Assembly: GCF_003696345.1 (NCBI RefSeq)
Contig: NZ_RFLX01000003.1
Location: forward strand, 1 to 64,000
Source of the DNA: Teichococcus wenyumeiae
GTDB lineage: Bacteria > Pseudomonadota > Alphaproteobacteria > Acetobacterales > Acetobacteraceae
Reading direction: 5' to 3'
Length of the DNA: 64,000 nt
The position numbers and the translations under genes were made by a program. Of this stretch, positions 28,628-37,080 are shown in pieces. Numbering within the stretch: the first letter of the stretch is position 1; the number at the start of each line of letters is the position of its first letter. The notes under the pieces are model-generated. The model ran no database searches, had not been told where the DNA came from, and saw only the letters and a program-made list of their open reading frames with translations.

Positions 28628-29443
28628 TCAGCCCGCCAATTCGCGTGAACGGGCGGTGGCGGCGGCGATGGCTTCCTGCATCAGCTTCGGCCAGGCATCA
28701 GGCGCCATCAGCACGTTCAGCGCGCGCTCGGTGGTGCCCTTGGGGCTGGTGACATTGATGCGAAGCTGCGCCGCGTCCAGCTCGCTGGCCGCCAGCAGGG
28801 CGCCGGAGCCGGAGACGGTGCGCCGCGCCATCCGCCGCGCGAGGTCCGGCGGCAGGCCCTGGCTGACCGCCGCCTGTTCCAGCACCTCGGCCAGCAGGAA
28901 GACATAGGCCGGGCCGCCGCCGGAGACGGCGGTGACGGCGTCGATCAACCCTTCCTCCTCCACCCAGGCGACCTCGCCCACGGAGGAAAGCAGGCTATCC
29001 GCCAGGCCCTTCTCGGCCTCGGAAACGCCGGGACCGGCGAAGCAGCAGGTAAAACCCTGGCGCACGGCGGCGGGGGTATTGGGCATGGCGCGCACCACGC
29101 GGGCATCGCCGCCCAGCGCCGCCGTGATGCCATCCACCGTCTTGCCCGCCATGATGGAGACCATCAGGGCGCCGGCGGTGGCAAAGCGCTTGCAGCCGGG
29201 CAGGGCGGCTTCCGCCTGCTGCGGCTTGGTGGCCAGGATGACGACGGCGGGCGCGAAGCCCGCCGGCACCGCCTCGATGCTGTCGCAGACCGTCACGCGC
29301 CCGGCGAAGGCCTCGGTGGCGGGCGCATAGGGCTCCACCACCACCACCTGCTCCACGCCGCGCTCCAGCCAGCCTTCCAGCATCGCGCCGCCCATCTTGC
29401 CGCAGCCGATCAGCAGCAGGGGCGGGATCAGCTTCTCGCTCAT
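28628..29443 (-). CDS. proC: Pyrroline-5-carboxylate reductase
   Basis: 271 aa from the ATG at 29443. NAD(P)-binding 'LLIGCGKMGGAMLEGWL' at residues 9-25, 'MPNTPAAVRQG' near 118 and the C-terminal 'TAVSGGGPAYVFLLAEVLEQAA' near 162 plus 'NVTSPKGTTERAL' are diagnostic. Last step of proline synthesis. Its start overlaps the end of the YbjN-like gene by 4 nt (ATGA), so both are co-translated. Confidence 0.94.
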   Translation of the reverse strand: MSEKLIPPLLLIGCGKMGGAMLEGWLERGVEQVVVVEPYAPATEAFAGRVTVCDSIEAVPAGFAPAVVILATKPQQAEAALPGCKRFATAGALMVSIMAGKTVDGITAALGGDARVVRAMPNTPAAVRQGFTCCFAGPGVSEAEKGLADSLLSSVGEVAWVEEEGLIDAVTAVSGGGPAYVFLLAEVLEQAAVSQGLPPDLARRMARRTVSGSGALLAASELDAAQLRINVTSPKGTTERALNVLMAPDAWPKLMQEAIAAATARSRELAG

Positions 29444-29943
29444 GCCTCGCCCACGCAGTCCAGCATGGCGGCCTGCAGGGCTTCCTCGGGCGACTTGCCG
29501 CCCCAGAGCACGAACTGGAAGGCGGGGTAGAAACGCTCGCACTCGGTCAAGGCGATATCCATCATGTCTTCAAGGCTCTCGGCGCTGGCGCCGCGGGCGC
29601 CGCGCAGCAGCACGGCATGGCGGAACACCGGCCCGCCGTCGTCGTGGTCGATGCCGAAATGGCCGATCCAGAGCTTGTCATTGGCCAGCGCCAGCAGCTC
29701 GTACAGCTTCTGCCGGTGTGCCGCCGGCACCTTCAGGTCGAAGGCGCAGGTGAAGTGCATGGCGCTGATATCCTGCGACCAGCAGAAGAACATGCCGTAG
29801 TTGCACCATTTCCCCGGGGCTTCCGCCGCCATCTCTCCGTCGGAGCGGCGGTCGAAATGCCATTCATTGGCTGTGACGATCTGTTCCAGGACGTCCAGCG
29901 GGTTGGCGGAACGGTCTCGGTCTACGGTGTGCAGCCCGGACAT
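29440..29943 (-). CDS. YbjN-domain protein
   Basis: 167 aa, soluble. 'NPLDVLEQIVTANEWHFDRRSDGEMAAEAPGKW' and 'AFDLKVPAAHRQKLYELLALANDKLWIGHFGID' match YbjN (putative sensory/chaperone-like regulators, resembling type III secretion chaperones in fold). In alphaproteobacteria it is often found just upstream of proC, as here with a 4-nt overlap. Precise role unknown. Confidence 0.85.
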   Translation of the reverse strand: MSGLHTVDRDRSANPLDVLEQIVTANEWHFDRRSDGEMAAEAPGKWCNYGMFFCWSQDISAMHFTCAFDLKVPAAHRQKLYELLALANDKLWIGHFGIDHDDGGPVFRHAVLLRGARGASAESLEDMMDIALTECERFYPAFQFVLWGGKSPEEALQAAMLDCVGEA

Positions 29944-30137
29944 CGTGGCACCTCCTTCCTGGTTGGAGCGGTGCAGGATACCTCAGCTAGGGCCAGCGGA
30001 GAGATCCACCACCAAGATATCGATATCGCGGCGCGAAATGGCACCGCAAGGGGCAAGCCCCGAGTCTCAGCTTCCGGCACCGAAAATCCGCGCGGCTGTG
30101 CTGTGGGCAAGCCTGGGCGGCGCGGATAGGCTGCGGC

Positions 30138-31031
30138 ATGCCCGACGCCGCCGCCATGTCCCTGCCCAACCCGCGAGAAAGGCTCGTGGGCCTGCTCTGC
30201 GCCCTGGGTGTCACCCTCTGCTGGGCGGGCTTCTCGCTCGCCTCCCGTCTGTCGGCCAAGCAGCCCTTCACGCCCTGGGACGTGGCGGCGCTGCGCTATT
30301 CCGGCGGGCTGGTGGTGGGGCTGCTGCTGGCTTCCGCCTTCGGCTGGCCGCGCCTGTCCTTCCGCCGCGCGCTGGCGCTGATGGCGGGGGCGGCCTTCGG
30401 CTTCCCGCTGGCCTCCTACCTGGGCTTCCGCTTCGCGCCCACCTCGCATGGCGTGGTGATCATGACCGGTAGCCTGCCCTTCGTGACCACCGCCCTCGCC
30501 ACCCTCTTCCTGGGGGAGCGGTGGGACCGGCAGAAGCTGCTTTCGCTGGCGGTGGTGGCCGGCGGCATGGGGCTGCTGGCGGTGGATACCTTCGGCGGCT
30601 ACCCCGGCGCCTGGCGGGGGGACCTGCTCTTCGTGCTGGGCTGCCTCTCCTGGGCCAGCTTCACCATCCTGCTGCGCTTCTGGCGGGTGCCGGCCATGAC
30701 GGCCACCACGGCCCTGGCCATCTACCCGGCCTTTCTCTACCTGCCGGTCTGGTGGCTCTTCCTGCCCAGCCAGATGGCGGAGGCCCCGGCGGGCGCCATC
30801 GCCTTCCAGGCGCTCTACCACGGCATCATCGCGGTGGCGGTGGCGGGCTTCCTGTTCGCCCGCGCGGTCATCGCCATCGGCCCGGCGCGCACCACCACCG
30901 TCACGGCCATCACCCCGGCGCTGGCCGCCCTGCTGGCCTGGCCGCTGCTGGGGGAGCCGCTGGGCTGGGCCGGCCTCGCCGGCGTGGCGCTGGTCTCGGC
31001 CGGAATGGTGCTGGGGGTGGCGCGGCGCTGA
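30138..31031 (+). CDS. DMT-superfamily EamA transporter
   Basis: 297 aa with ten predicted spans in two EamA halves. 'LGVTLCWAGFSLASRL' near residue 18 and the repeat 'LFVLGCLSWASFTILLRFW' near 165 mark the two halves; 'PALAALLAWPLLGEPLG' near 265 is the end-of-repeat signature. Members export amino acids or metabolites. Divergent from the ybjN gene across 194 bp. Confidence 0.9.
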   Translation: MPDAAAMSLPNPRERLVGLLCALGVTLCWAGFSLASRLSAKQPFTPWDVAALRYSGGLVVGLLLASAFGWPRLSFRRALALMAGAAFGFPLASYLGFRFAPTSHGVVIMTGSLPFVTTALATLFLGERWDRQKLLSLAVVAGGMGLLAVDTFGGYPGAWRGDLLFVLGCLSWASFTILLRFWRVPAMTATTALAIYPAFLYLPVWWLFLPSQMAEAPAGAIAFQALYHGIIAVAVAGFLFARAVIAIGPARTTTVTAITPALAALLAWPLLGEPLGWAGLAGVALVSAGMVLGVARR

Positions 31032-31079
31032 GGCGCCCCCGGTTCCTGCGCCCGCCGATCCGGTCTAGGGTCCGCGGCC

Positions 31080-32636
31080 ATGACCGACCGGCTGCGCATC
31101 GCGCTCGCCCAGCTCAATCCGCATCCCGGCGCCGTCGCCGCCAATGCCGCCCGCATCCGCGCCGCCCGGGCCGAGGCGGCGGCGATGGGCGCGGAGGTGC
31201 TGGTGACGCCGCAATTCTCCCTTGGCGGCGCGCCGCCCGAGGACCTCGCCCGCGTCCCCGCCTTCATCGCCGCCTGCGAGGCCGCCCTGGATGCCCTGGC
31301 GGCAGGGACGGCGGATGGTGGCCCCGGCCTGATCCTGGGTGGCCCCTGGGCGGAGGGCGGCAGGCTCTTCGACGCCGCCTTCCTGCTGGACGGCGGCCGC
31401 ATCCTGGCCCGCCGCGCCCGGCACCTGCCGCCGCCCGATGGCGTCTTCGACCCCGGCCCGGCGCCAGGGCCGGTGGTGTTCCGCGAGTTGCGGCTCGGCC
31501 TGATGGTCGGGAATGACTGGCGCGACCCCGCCGTGCCGGAAACCCTGGCTGAATCCGGCGCCGAGATCCTGCTGGCGGTGGATGCCGACCCTTTCACCCA
31601 GGGCGAGCCGGAGCGGCGCATCGACCTCGCGGTGGCGCGGGTGGTGGAAACCGGGCTGCCCTTCGCCTTCACCAGCCAGGTGGGCGGGCAGGGGGAATGG
31701 GTCTTCGACGGCGGCGGCTTCGTGCTGAATGCCGACCGCAGCCTCGCCCTGCGCCAGCCGATGTTCTCCGAGGCCGTCACACGCACCGACTGGACGCGTG
31801 GGGAGGATGGCTGGGCCTGTGCCGCGCAGCCGTTGCCACTTGCCCTGCCCGCGCCGGAACAGCTCTGGCGCGCCCTGGTGCTGGCGCTGGCGGACCATGT
31901 GCGGCGGGGCGGCTTCTCCGGCGTGCTGCTGGAACTCTCCGGCGACGTGGATTCGGCGCTGCTGGCCGCCTGCGCCGTGGATGCGCTGGGCGCGGCGCAG
32001 GTGCGGGCACTGCTGCTGCCAGCGCCCGAAACCGGCCCTGAACGGCTGGAGGATGCCGCCGCCTGCGCCGCGCTGCTGGGAATTGAGGCGGAAGCCCTGC
32101 CCATCGCCCCGGCCCTGGCTGGCTTCCAGGCCATGTTGGGCGAGGCCGGGGAGGCGATGCGCGGCCATATCCGCGCGGCGGCGCTGCTGGCGCGGGCGGA
32201 GGCTTCCGGCGCCCTGCCGCTGGCCGGCGGCAACCGCAGCGGCTTCACCCTGTGCCATGGCGAGGCCGCCACCGGCTATGCCCCGTTGCGCGACCTGTGG
32301 CAGACCGAGGTTCTGGACCTTGCCCGCTGGCGCAACACGGGCAAGCCCGTGCTGCCGGCGCGGCTGCTGGAGCGCCCATGCCCCGCGCCACCGGGCCTGC
32401 CACCCTACCGGGACCTCGACCCCATCCTGCAGGCCCTGACGGCGGCGGCGCCCGATCCCGCGCCGCTGCTGGCGCGCGGCATCGAGCCCGGCATCATCAA
32501 GCAGGTCTGGCGCTTGCTGGACCGGGCCGGATACAAGCGCCGGCAAGCACCCCCTGGCGTGACGCTCGGCCGCCATGCCTTCGGGCGAGAGCGCCGTTAC
32601 CCCCTTTTCCACGGATTCACTGACCTCGTCCCATGA
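31080..32636 (+). CDS. NadE-like protein (nitrilase + NAD synthetase domains) with degenerate active sites
   Basis: 518 aa, aligned from end to end with glutamine-dependent NAD+ synthetase: nitrilase domain (1-245), then an NAD-synthetase domain. Yet key residues differ. Nitrilase triad: Glu is Gln in 'VTPQFSLGG', Lys is Ala in 'RRARHLPPP', and Cys is Gly in 'LMVGNDW'. Synthetase: the SGGxDS pyrophosphate loop is SGDVDS, TGNKSE is GGNRSG, and the 'YGDMAGG' segment is lost. A working enzyme is unlikely; a binding or regulatory role or a changed reaction is possible. Its stop overlaps the next gene's ATG (ATGA), and gltX follows. Confidence 0.8.
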   Translation: MTDRLRIALAQLNPHPGAVAANAARIRAARAEAAAMGAEVLVTPQFSLGGAPPEDLARVPAFIAACEAALDALAAGTADGGPGLILGGPWAEGGRLFDAAFLLDGGRILARRARHLPPPDGVFDPGPAPGPVVFRELRLGLMVGNDWRDPAVPETLAESGAEILLAVDADPFTQGEPERRIDLAVARVVETGLPFAFTSQVGGQGEWVFDGGGFVLNADRSLALRQPMFSEAVTRTDWTRGEDGWACAAQPLPLALPAPEQLWRALVLALADHVRRGGFSGVLLELSGDVDSALLAACAVDALGAAQVRALLLPAPETGPERLEDAAACAALLGIEAEALPIAPALAGFQAMLGEAGEAMRGHIRAAALLARAEASGALPLAGGNRSGFTLCHGEAATGYAPLRDLWQTEVLDLARWRNTGKPVLPARLLERPCPAPPGLPPYRDLDPILQALTAAAPDPAPLLARGIEPGIIKQVWRLLDRAGYKRRQAPPGVTLGRHAFGRERRYPLFHGFTDLVP

Positions 32637-33025
32637 GCGGTTCCTTCGACGACACCCTGTTCTCGCCCGAGGGCGGCTTCGCCGTCCGCATCCGTGACCT
32701 CTCCGGCGGCAATGGCGCGGAGCCCGTGGAGACCATCCGCGGCTTCCCCACCCTGGTGCAGGCCAATGCCTTCGCCCGCCGCTATGTGCGCGATTCCATC
32801 GAGCGCTGCCGCGCCCCCGGCATGAGTGCCGACGAAGTGCTGGCCGCCTGGTTCGCCTTCGGCGAGGACGCCGAGGTGGTGGGCAAGGACAGCGCCGCCT
32901 GGAACAGCGGCACCGAGATCCGCGACTTCGCCGCCCAGCGCGTGACGGATGCGGAAGAACGCAACTGGCGCGTGCTGGACCCCCGCAAGCACGAAGACGA
33001 CGCCGAGGGAGGAGACGAGGAATGA
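32633..33025 (+). CDS. Conserved small protein of unknown function upstream of gltX
   Basis: 130 aa, acidic at the C-terminus (GGDEE). No signal sequence or membrane span. The central region 'GFPTLVQANAFARRYVRDSIERCR' and 'WFAFGEDAEVVG' look like a compact alpha/beta domain. Overlaps NadE-like by 4 nt at its start and gltX by 4 nt at its end, so all three are translationally coupled. I do not recognise a family. Confidence 0.7.
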   Translation: MSGSFDDTLFSPEGGFAVRIRDLSGGNGAEPVETIRGFPTLVQANAFARRYVRDSIERCRAPGMSADEVLAAWFAFGEDAEVVGKDSAAWNSGTEIRDFAAQRVTDAEERNWRVLDPRKHEDDAEGGDEE

Positions 33026-34353
33026 AGCTCCGCTTCGCCCCCAGCCCGACGGGCTACCTGCATGTCGGCAATGCCCGTGTCGCCCTGGCCAATTGGCTGG
33101 TGGCCCGCAAGGCTGGCGGCACCTTTGTGCTGCGCTTCGACGATACCGATGTGGAGCGCTCCAAGCCGGAATACGAGACGGCGATCGAGGAAGACCTCCG
33201 CTGGCTCGGCCTGGATTGGGACGAGAGCTTCCGCCAGATGGACCGGCTGGCTTCCTACGAGGCCGCCGCCGAGAAGCTGAAGGCCGCCGGCCGCCTCTAT
33301 CCCTGCCTGGAGAGCGAGGAGGAACTCCGCTTCAAGCGCGAGCAGCGGCAGAAGCAGGGCCGCCCGCCGGTTTATGACCGCGCCGCCCTGAAGATGACGC
33401 CGGAGCAGCTTGAGCGCGCCCTGGCCAATGGCAAGAAGCCCTATTGGCGCTTCAAGCTCTCCACCCGCACGGTGGAATGGCAGGACGGCGTGCTGGGCCG
33501 GCGGCAGGTGAAGCTGCCGCCGATCTCGGACCCGGTGCTGATCCGCGCCGATGGTTCCTTCCTCTACACCTTCACCTCGGTGGTGGATGACCTGGAGACC
33601 GGCGTCACCGGCATCATCCGGGGCGAGGACCACGTCACCAATACCGGCGTGCAGATCGACATCATGGAAGCCCTCGGCATGCGCCCGGGGCGGATCGACT
33701 TCGCCCATCTGCCGTTGCTGACGGATGCCGATGGCAGCCAGCTTTCCAAGCGCATCGGCTCCATGGGCCTGCGGCAGTTGCGGCGCGACGGGATCGAGCC
33801 GGCGGCGCTGGCGGGCTACCTGGCGGCGCTGGGCTCCTCCGCCGACCCGGTGGCGGGCACGCCGGCGGAACTGATGGCCGGCTATTCGCTGGAGAAGCTC
33901 TCCCGCTCCTCCGCCCGCTTCGACCCGACGCAGCTGCTGGCGCTGAACCGCCGCTACCTGCACGGCCTGTCCTTCGAGCAGGTGCGCGACCGCCTGCCGG
34001 AAGGCGCGGACGAGGCCTTCTGGCTGGCCGTGCGCGGCAACCTCGACCTCATCTCCGAGGCACGGGACTGGTTCGAGGCCGCCACCGGCAACCCGGAGAT
34101 CCCGGTGCAGCCGGAGCAGGCCGAGTTCCTGCGCGCCGCCCTGGACACCCTGCCGCCCGCGCCCTGGGACGAGACCACCTGGAGCACCTGGACCCGTGCC
34201 CTGGGCGCTGCATCCGGGCGCAAGGGCAAGGCGTTGTTCCTGCCTCTGCGCCTTGCTCTCACGGGTGAGGAACATGGGCCGGAGCTGAAGCTGTTCCTGC
34301 CCCTGATCGGCCCCGAGCGGGCGGCGCAGCGGTTGCGGATGGCGGCGGGCTGA
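33022..34353 (+). CDS. gltX: Glutamate--tRNA ligase
   Basis: 443 aa, class I aminoacyl-tRNA synthetase. HIGH-type motif is HVGNAR at residues 15-20 after 'RFAPSPTGYL'; the KMSKS-type loop is 'SQLSKRIGS' near residue 241. 'FDDTD' and 'WLGLDWDE' are active-site segments. Shorter than E. coli GluRS (471) and typical for one of the two GluRS paralogs alphaproteobacteria often keep; which tRNA it charges is not decided here. Start ATG overlaps the previous stop. Confidence 0.95.
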   Translation: MKLRFAPSPTGYLHVGNARVALANWLVARKAGGTFVLRFDDTDVERSKPEYETAIEEDLRWLGLDWDESFRQMDRLASYEAAAEKLKAAGRLYPCLESEEELRFKREQRQKQGRPPVYDRAALKMTPEQLERALANGKKPYWRFKLSTRTVEWQDGVLGRRQVKLPPISDPVLIRADGSFLYTFTSVVDDLETGVTGIIRGEDHVTNTGVQIDIMEALGMRPGRIDFAHLPLLTDADGSQLSKRIGSMGLRQLRRDGIEPAALAGYLAALGSSADPVAGTPAELMAGYSLEKLSRSSARFDPTQLLALNRRYLHGLSFEQVRDRLPEGADEAFWLAVRGNLDLISEARDWFEAATGNPEIPVQPEQAEFLRAALDTLPPAPWDETTWSTWTRALGAASGRKGKALFLPLRLALTGEEHGPELKLFLPLIGPERAAQRLRMAAG

Positions 34354-34381
34354 ACCCGCCGCCAGCGGAGGAGCGTGGCGG

Positions 34382-35350
34382 ATGAGCGTGGTCGCGGCAT
34401 CGATCTACCGGAACGGCCGTGCCGTGCCGGACCCGTCCCGCCCGCCCGAGGCCCCCTGGCGGCTGGAGAAAGGCGAATTCGTCTGGATCGGGCTGTTCGA
34501 GCCGGAGGAGGAGGAACTCCTCACCCTGGCCGAGCGCTTCGGCCTGCACCCGCTGGCGGTGGAGGATGCGCGCGTGGCGCACCAGATGCCGAAGCTGGAA
34601 ATCTATGGCGATCAGCTCTTCGTCGTCGCGCGCACCGCGCGGCTGGAGAATGACGAGATCTGCTACGGCGAGACCGCCATCTTTGTCGGCCATAACTTCA
34701 TCATCACCGTCCGCCATGGCTCCGCCCGCGCGCATACGGAACTGCGCAGGCATCTGGAAACAGCACCCGACCGGCTGAAGCACGGCGTGGATTTCGTGCT
34801 GCACGGCGTGCTGGACTTCATTGTCGACGGCTACGCTCCCATCATCGACGCGATCGAGGAGGAGGTGCTGGCGCTGGAAAGCCGCTCCCTCGACTGCCCG
34901 CTGGACAAGGAAGAGATCCACCGCATCTTCCGCCTCCGCCGCCACCTGACGCGCTTCAGCCGCATGCTGGGCCCGATGCAGGAGATGAGCGCGAGGCTGG
35001 AGCACCTGGACCTGCCCTGCGTGGACCCGGAGATGCGGCCCTATTTCCGCGACGTGAACGACCATGTGCGGCGCGTGGAGGCGCGCGTGGGCGGGCTGCG
35101 GGAAGTGCTGCGCTCCGTCTTCGATGTCGGCATGCTGATCGAGCAGCAGCAACAGAGCATCGTCACCCGCAAGCTGGCGGCCTGGGCGGCCATCCTGGCG
35201 GTGCCCACCGCCATTGCCGGCCTCTACGGCATGAATTTCGAGCACATGCCCGAGCTGAAATGGGCCTTTGGCTACCCCACCGTGCTGCTGGTGATCGCGG
35301 CGCTCTGCGGGCTGCTTTACGTGCGGTTCCGCAAGGTCGGCTGGCTCTAG
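34382..35350 (+). CDS. corA: CorA-type magnesium/cobalt transporter
   Basis: 322 aa. N-terminal cytoplasmic funnel domain, then two C-terminal membrane spans with the selectivity motif YGMNFEHMPEL near residue 283 and the basic end 'RFRKVGWL'. The long helix 'LFDVGMLIEQQQQSIVTRKLAAW' precedes the pore. Forms a pentameric Mg2+ channel in the family. 28 nt after gltX; a second metal transporter gene follows. Confidence 0.95.
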   Translation: MSVVAASIYRNGRAVPDPSRPPEAPWRLEKGEFVWIGLFEPEEEELLTLAERFGLHPLAVEDARVAHQMPKLEIYGDQLFVVARTARLENDEICYGETAIFVGHNFIITVRHGSARAHTELRRHLETAPDRLKHGVDFVLHGVLDFIVDGYAPIIDAIEEEVLALESRSLDCPLDKEEIHRIFRLRRHLTRFSRMLGPMQEMSARLEHLDLPCVDPEMRPYFRDVNDHVRRVEARVGGLREVLRSVFDVGMLIEQQQQSIVTRKLAAWAAILAVPTAIAGLYGMNFEHMPELKWAFGYPTVLLVIAALCGLLYVRFRKVGWL

Positions 35351-35409
35351 GCGGCAACCGCCGCCGGTCCTCCCCGTTCTGCCCCCGGTCCGGGCAAAGG
35401 AGAGGGCGA

Positions 35410-36351
35410 ATGTCGAGCAGTGGTTCCCGCAAGGTCATTTTCGCGGCCCTGGCGGGCAATCTGGCCATCGCCGTCACGAAATTCGCCGCCGCCGCCTATA
35501 CCGGCTCCTCGGCCATGCTCAGCGAGGCCATCCATTCCAGCGTCGATACCGGCAACCAGGGGCTGCTGCTGCTGGGGTTGAAGCGCGCTGCGCGCCCGCC
35601 CGATGCCTCCCACCCCTTCGGCCATGGCATGGAACTGTATTTCTGGGCCTTCGTGGTGGCGCTGCTGATCTTCGCCCTGGGCGGCGCCTTCTCGATCTAC
35701 GAAGGCATCCACAAGATGCTGCACCCGGAGGCAGTGAGGGACGCCTGGGTGAACTACGTGGTGCTCGGGCTCTCCATCCTCTTCGAAGGCTATTCCTTCA
35801 GCGTCGCGCTGCACGAGTTCCGCGACACCCATGCCGGCGAGCCCTTCTGGCAGGCCATCCGCGCCAGCAAGGACCCCAGCGTCTTTGCCGTGCTGCTGGA
35901 GGATTCGGCGGCGCTGGCCGGGCTGGTGGTGGCCATCCTGGGCGTCGGCCTGTCGCGGCTGCTGGATATGCCGGCGCTGGATGGCGCGGCCTCCATCGTC
36001 ATCGGGCTGCTGCTGGTCGCCACGGCCGTCTTCCTGGCGCGGGAGACGCTGAGCCTGCTGACCGGCGAGAGCGCCTCCCGCCGCTCCCTGTCGCAGGTGA
36101 AGGCGCTGCTGGCAGCCGACCGCCGCGTCGCCGCGGTGGATGAGATGCTGTCCATGCAGCTTGGCCCGCGCGAGGTGCTGCTGGCCTTGACCATCGACTT
36201 CCGCGACGACCTTTCGGGCGAGGAGGTGGAACGCGCCGCCGCCGAGCTGACCCTGGCAGTGGAGCAGGCGCATCCGGAGATCACCCGTCTCTTCATGCGG
36301 CCGCGCCGCCTGCCGAAAGCGCCGCTGGGCACCGCGCCGTTGGTGGCGTGA
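35410..36351 (+). CDS. Cation diffusion facilitator (CDF) family metal exporter
   Basis: 313 aa from the ATG at 35410 with an AGGAGAGGG ribosome site; a longer frame from 35260 lies over corA. Five to six spans. Metal-site pattern 'EAIHSSVDTGNQ' near residue 42, 'HPFGHGMELYFWAFV' near 68, and 'LEDSAALAG' near 165, followed by a cytoplasmic domain. The wording is that of the SLC30A9-like subgroup. Zn2+ or Fe2+/Mn2+ efflux is likely; the ion is not determined. Confidence 0.9.
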   Translation: MSSSGSRKVIFAALAGNLAIAVTKFAAAAYTGSSAMLSEAIHSSVDTGNQGLLLLGLKRAARPPDASHPFGHGMELYFWAFVVALLIFALGGAFSIYEGIHKMLHPEAVRDAWVNYVVLGLSILFEGYSFSVALHEFRDTHAGEPFWQAIRASKDPSVFAVLLEDSAALAGLVVAILGVGLSRLLDMPALDGAASIVIGLLLVATAVFLARETLSLLTGESASRRSLSQVKALLAADRRVAAVDEMLSMQLGPREVLLALTIDFRDDLSGEEVERAAAELTLAVEQAHPEITRLFMRPRRLPKAPLGTAPLVA

Positions 36352-36359
36352 AGGGGGAA

Positions 36360-36388
36360 GCGCGCGGGGGCGATCAGCCCCAGCGCGC
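36360..36388. terminator. Bidirectional hairpin between CDF exporter and moaE
   Basis: Stem GCGCGC + GGGGC pairing with GCCCC + GCGCGC around a 5-nt loop GATCA, with one G/A mismatch between the two stem parts. It sits between convergent genes and overlaps the last codons of moaE. No T-tract. Confidence 0.5.
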
Positions 36389-36820
36389 CGCCGCGGCGTC
36401 GTCCGTGCTTCTGGCTTCCACCCAGCGCTCCTGGCCATCCGGGAATTCCTCCCGCTTCCAGAAGGGCGCGCCGGTCTTCAGCCAGTCGATCAGGAAGGCG
36501 CAGGCTTCCAGTGCGGCGGTGCGGTGGCGGCTGGCGGTCAGCACCAGCACGATGGGCTCGCCGGGCAGGATGCGGCCGACGCGGTGGATGACGGTGCAGC
36601 CGGTCAGCGGCCAGCGGCTCTCGGCCTCGGCCGCGATGCCCGCCAGGGCCTTTTCCGTCATGCCGGGATAGTGTTCGAGCACCAGGGCCGTCAGCCCGCC
36701 ATCGGCGCGGCAGAGGCCCTGGAAGCTGGCGATACCACCTACATCCACGCGGCCCTCAGCCAGGGCCGCCGTCTCGGCCGCCAAGTCAAAGGGGCCTTCC
36801 TGCACACGGATGGTGGCCAT
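36374..36820 (-). CDS. moaE: Molybdopterin synthase large subunit
   Basis: 148 aa. 'GGIASFQGLCRADGG' near residue 28, 'LEHYPGMTEKAL' near 48, 'HRVGRILPGEPIVLVLTASRHRTAALEAC' near 78 (with the substrate-binding Arg/His) and the 'PFWKREEF' C-terminal motif with the catalytic Lys are all present. With MoaD it converts cPMP into molybdopterin. Seven nt from moaD, same strand. Confidence 0.95.
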   Translation of the reverse strand: MATIRVQEGPFDLAAETAALAEGRVDVGGIASFQGLCRADGGLTALVLEHYPGMTEKALAGIAAEAESRWPLTGCTVIHRVGRILPGEPIVLVLTASRHRTAALEACAFLIDWLKTGAPFWKREEFPDGQERWVEARSTDDAAAARWG

Positions 36821-36826
36821 GGCGGC

Positions 36827-37078
36827 TCAGCCGCCCGTCACTGGGGGGAAGAAGGCAACCTCATCCCCCGGGCCGACGCGACCATCCGGCCCGCAGAACT
36901 CCTGGTTCACGGCGGCGCGGACCTGCTTCGGGTCGGCGAAGGCGCTGGCATGGCCGGGGCTGCGGGACGCCAGCCAGGCCATCAGGCTGCCGATATCGGC
37001 GACCTCAGGCGGCGGCGACACGTCCTCGGACCCGGCGCCGACCTTCTGGCGCACCCAGGCGAAATACAGGATGCGCAT
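36827..37078 (-). CDS. moaD: Molybdopterin synthase sulfur carrier subunit
   Basis: 83 aa, beta-grasp protein beginning 'MRILYFAWVRQKVG' and ending 'VAFFPPVTGG' with the diglycine that is thiocarboxylated. 'ADPKQVRAAVNQEF' is the usual centre. Starts 2 nt after the stop of the lipoprotein gene. Operon uvrC-pgsA-(lipoprotein)-moaD-moaE. Confidence 0.95.
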   Translation of the reverse strand: MRILYFAWVRQKVGAGSEDVSPPPEVADIGSLMAWLASRSPGHASAFADPKQVRAAVNQEFCGPDGRVGPGDEVAFFPPVTGG

Positions 37079-37080
37079 GG

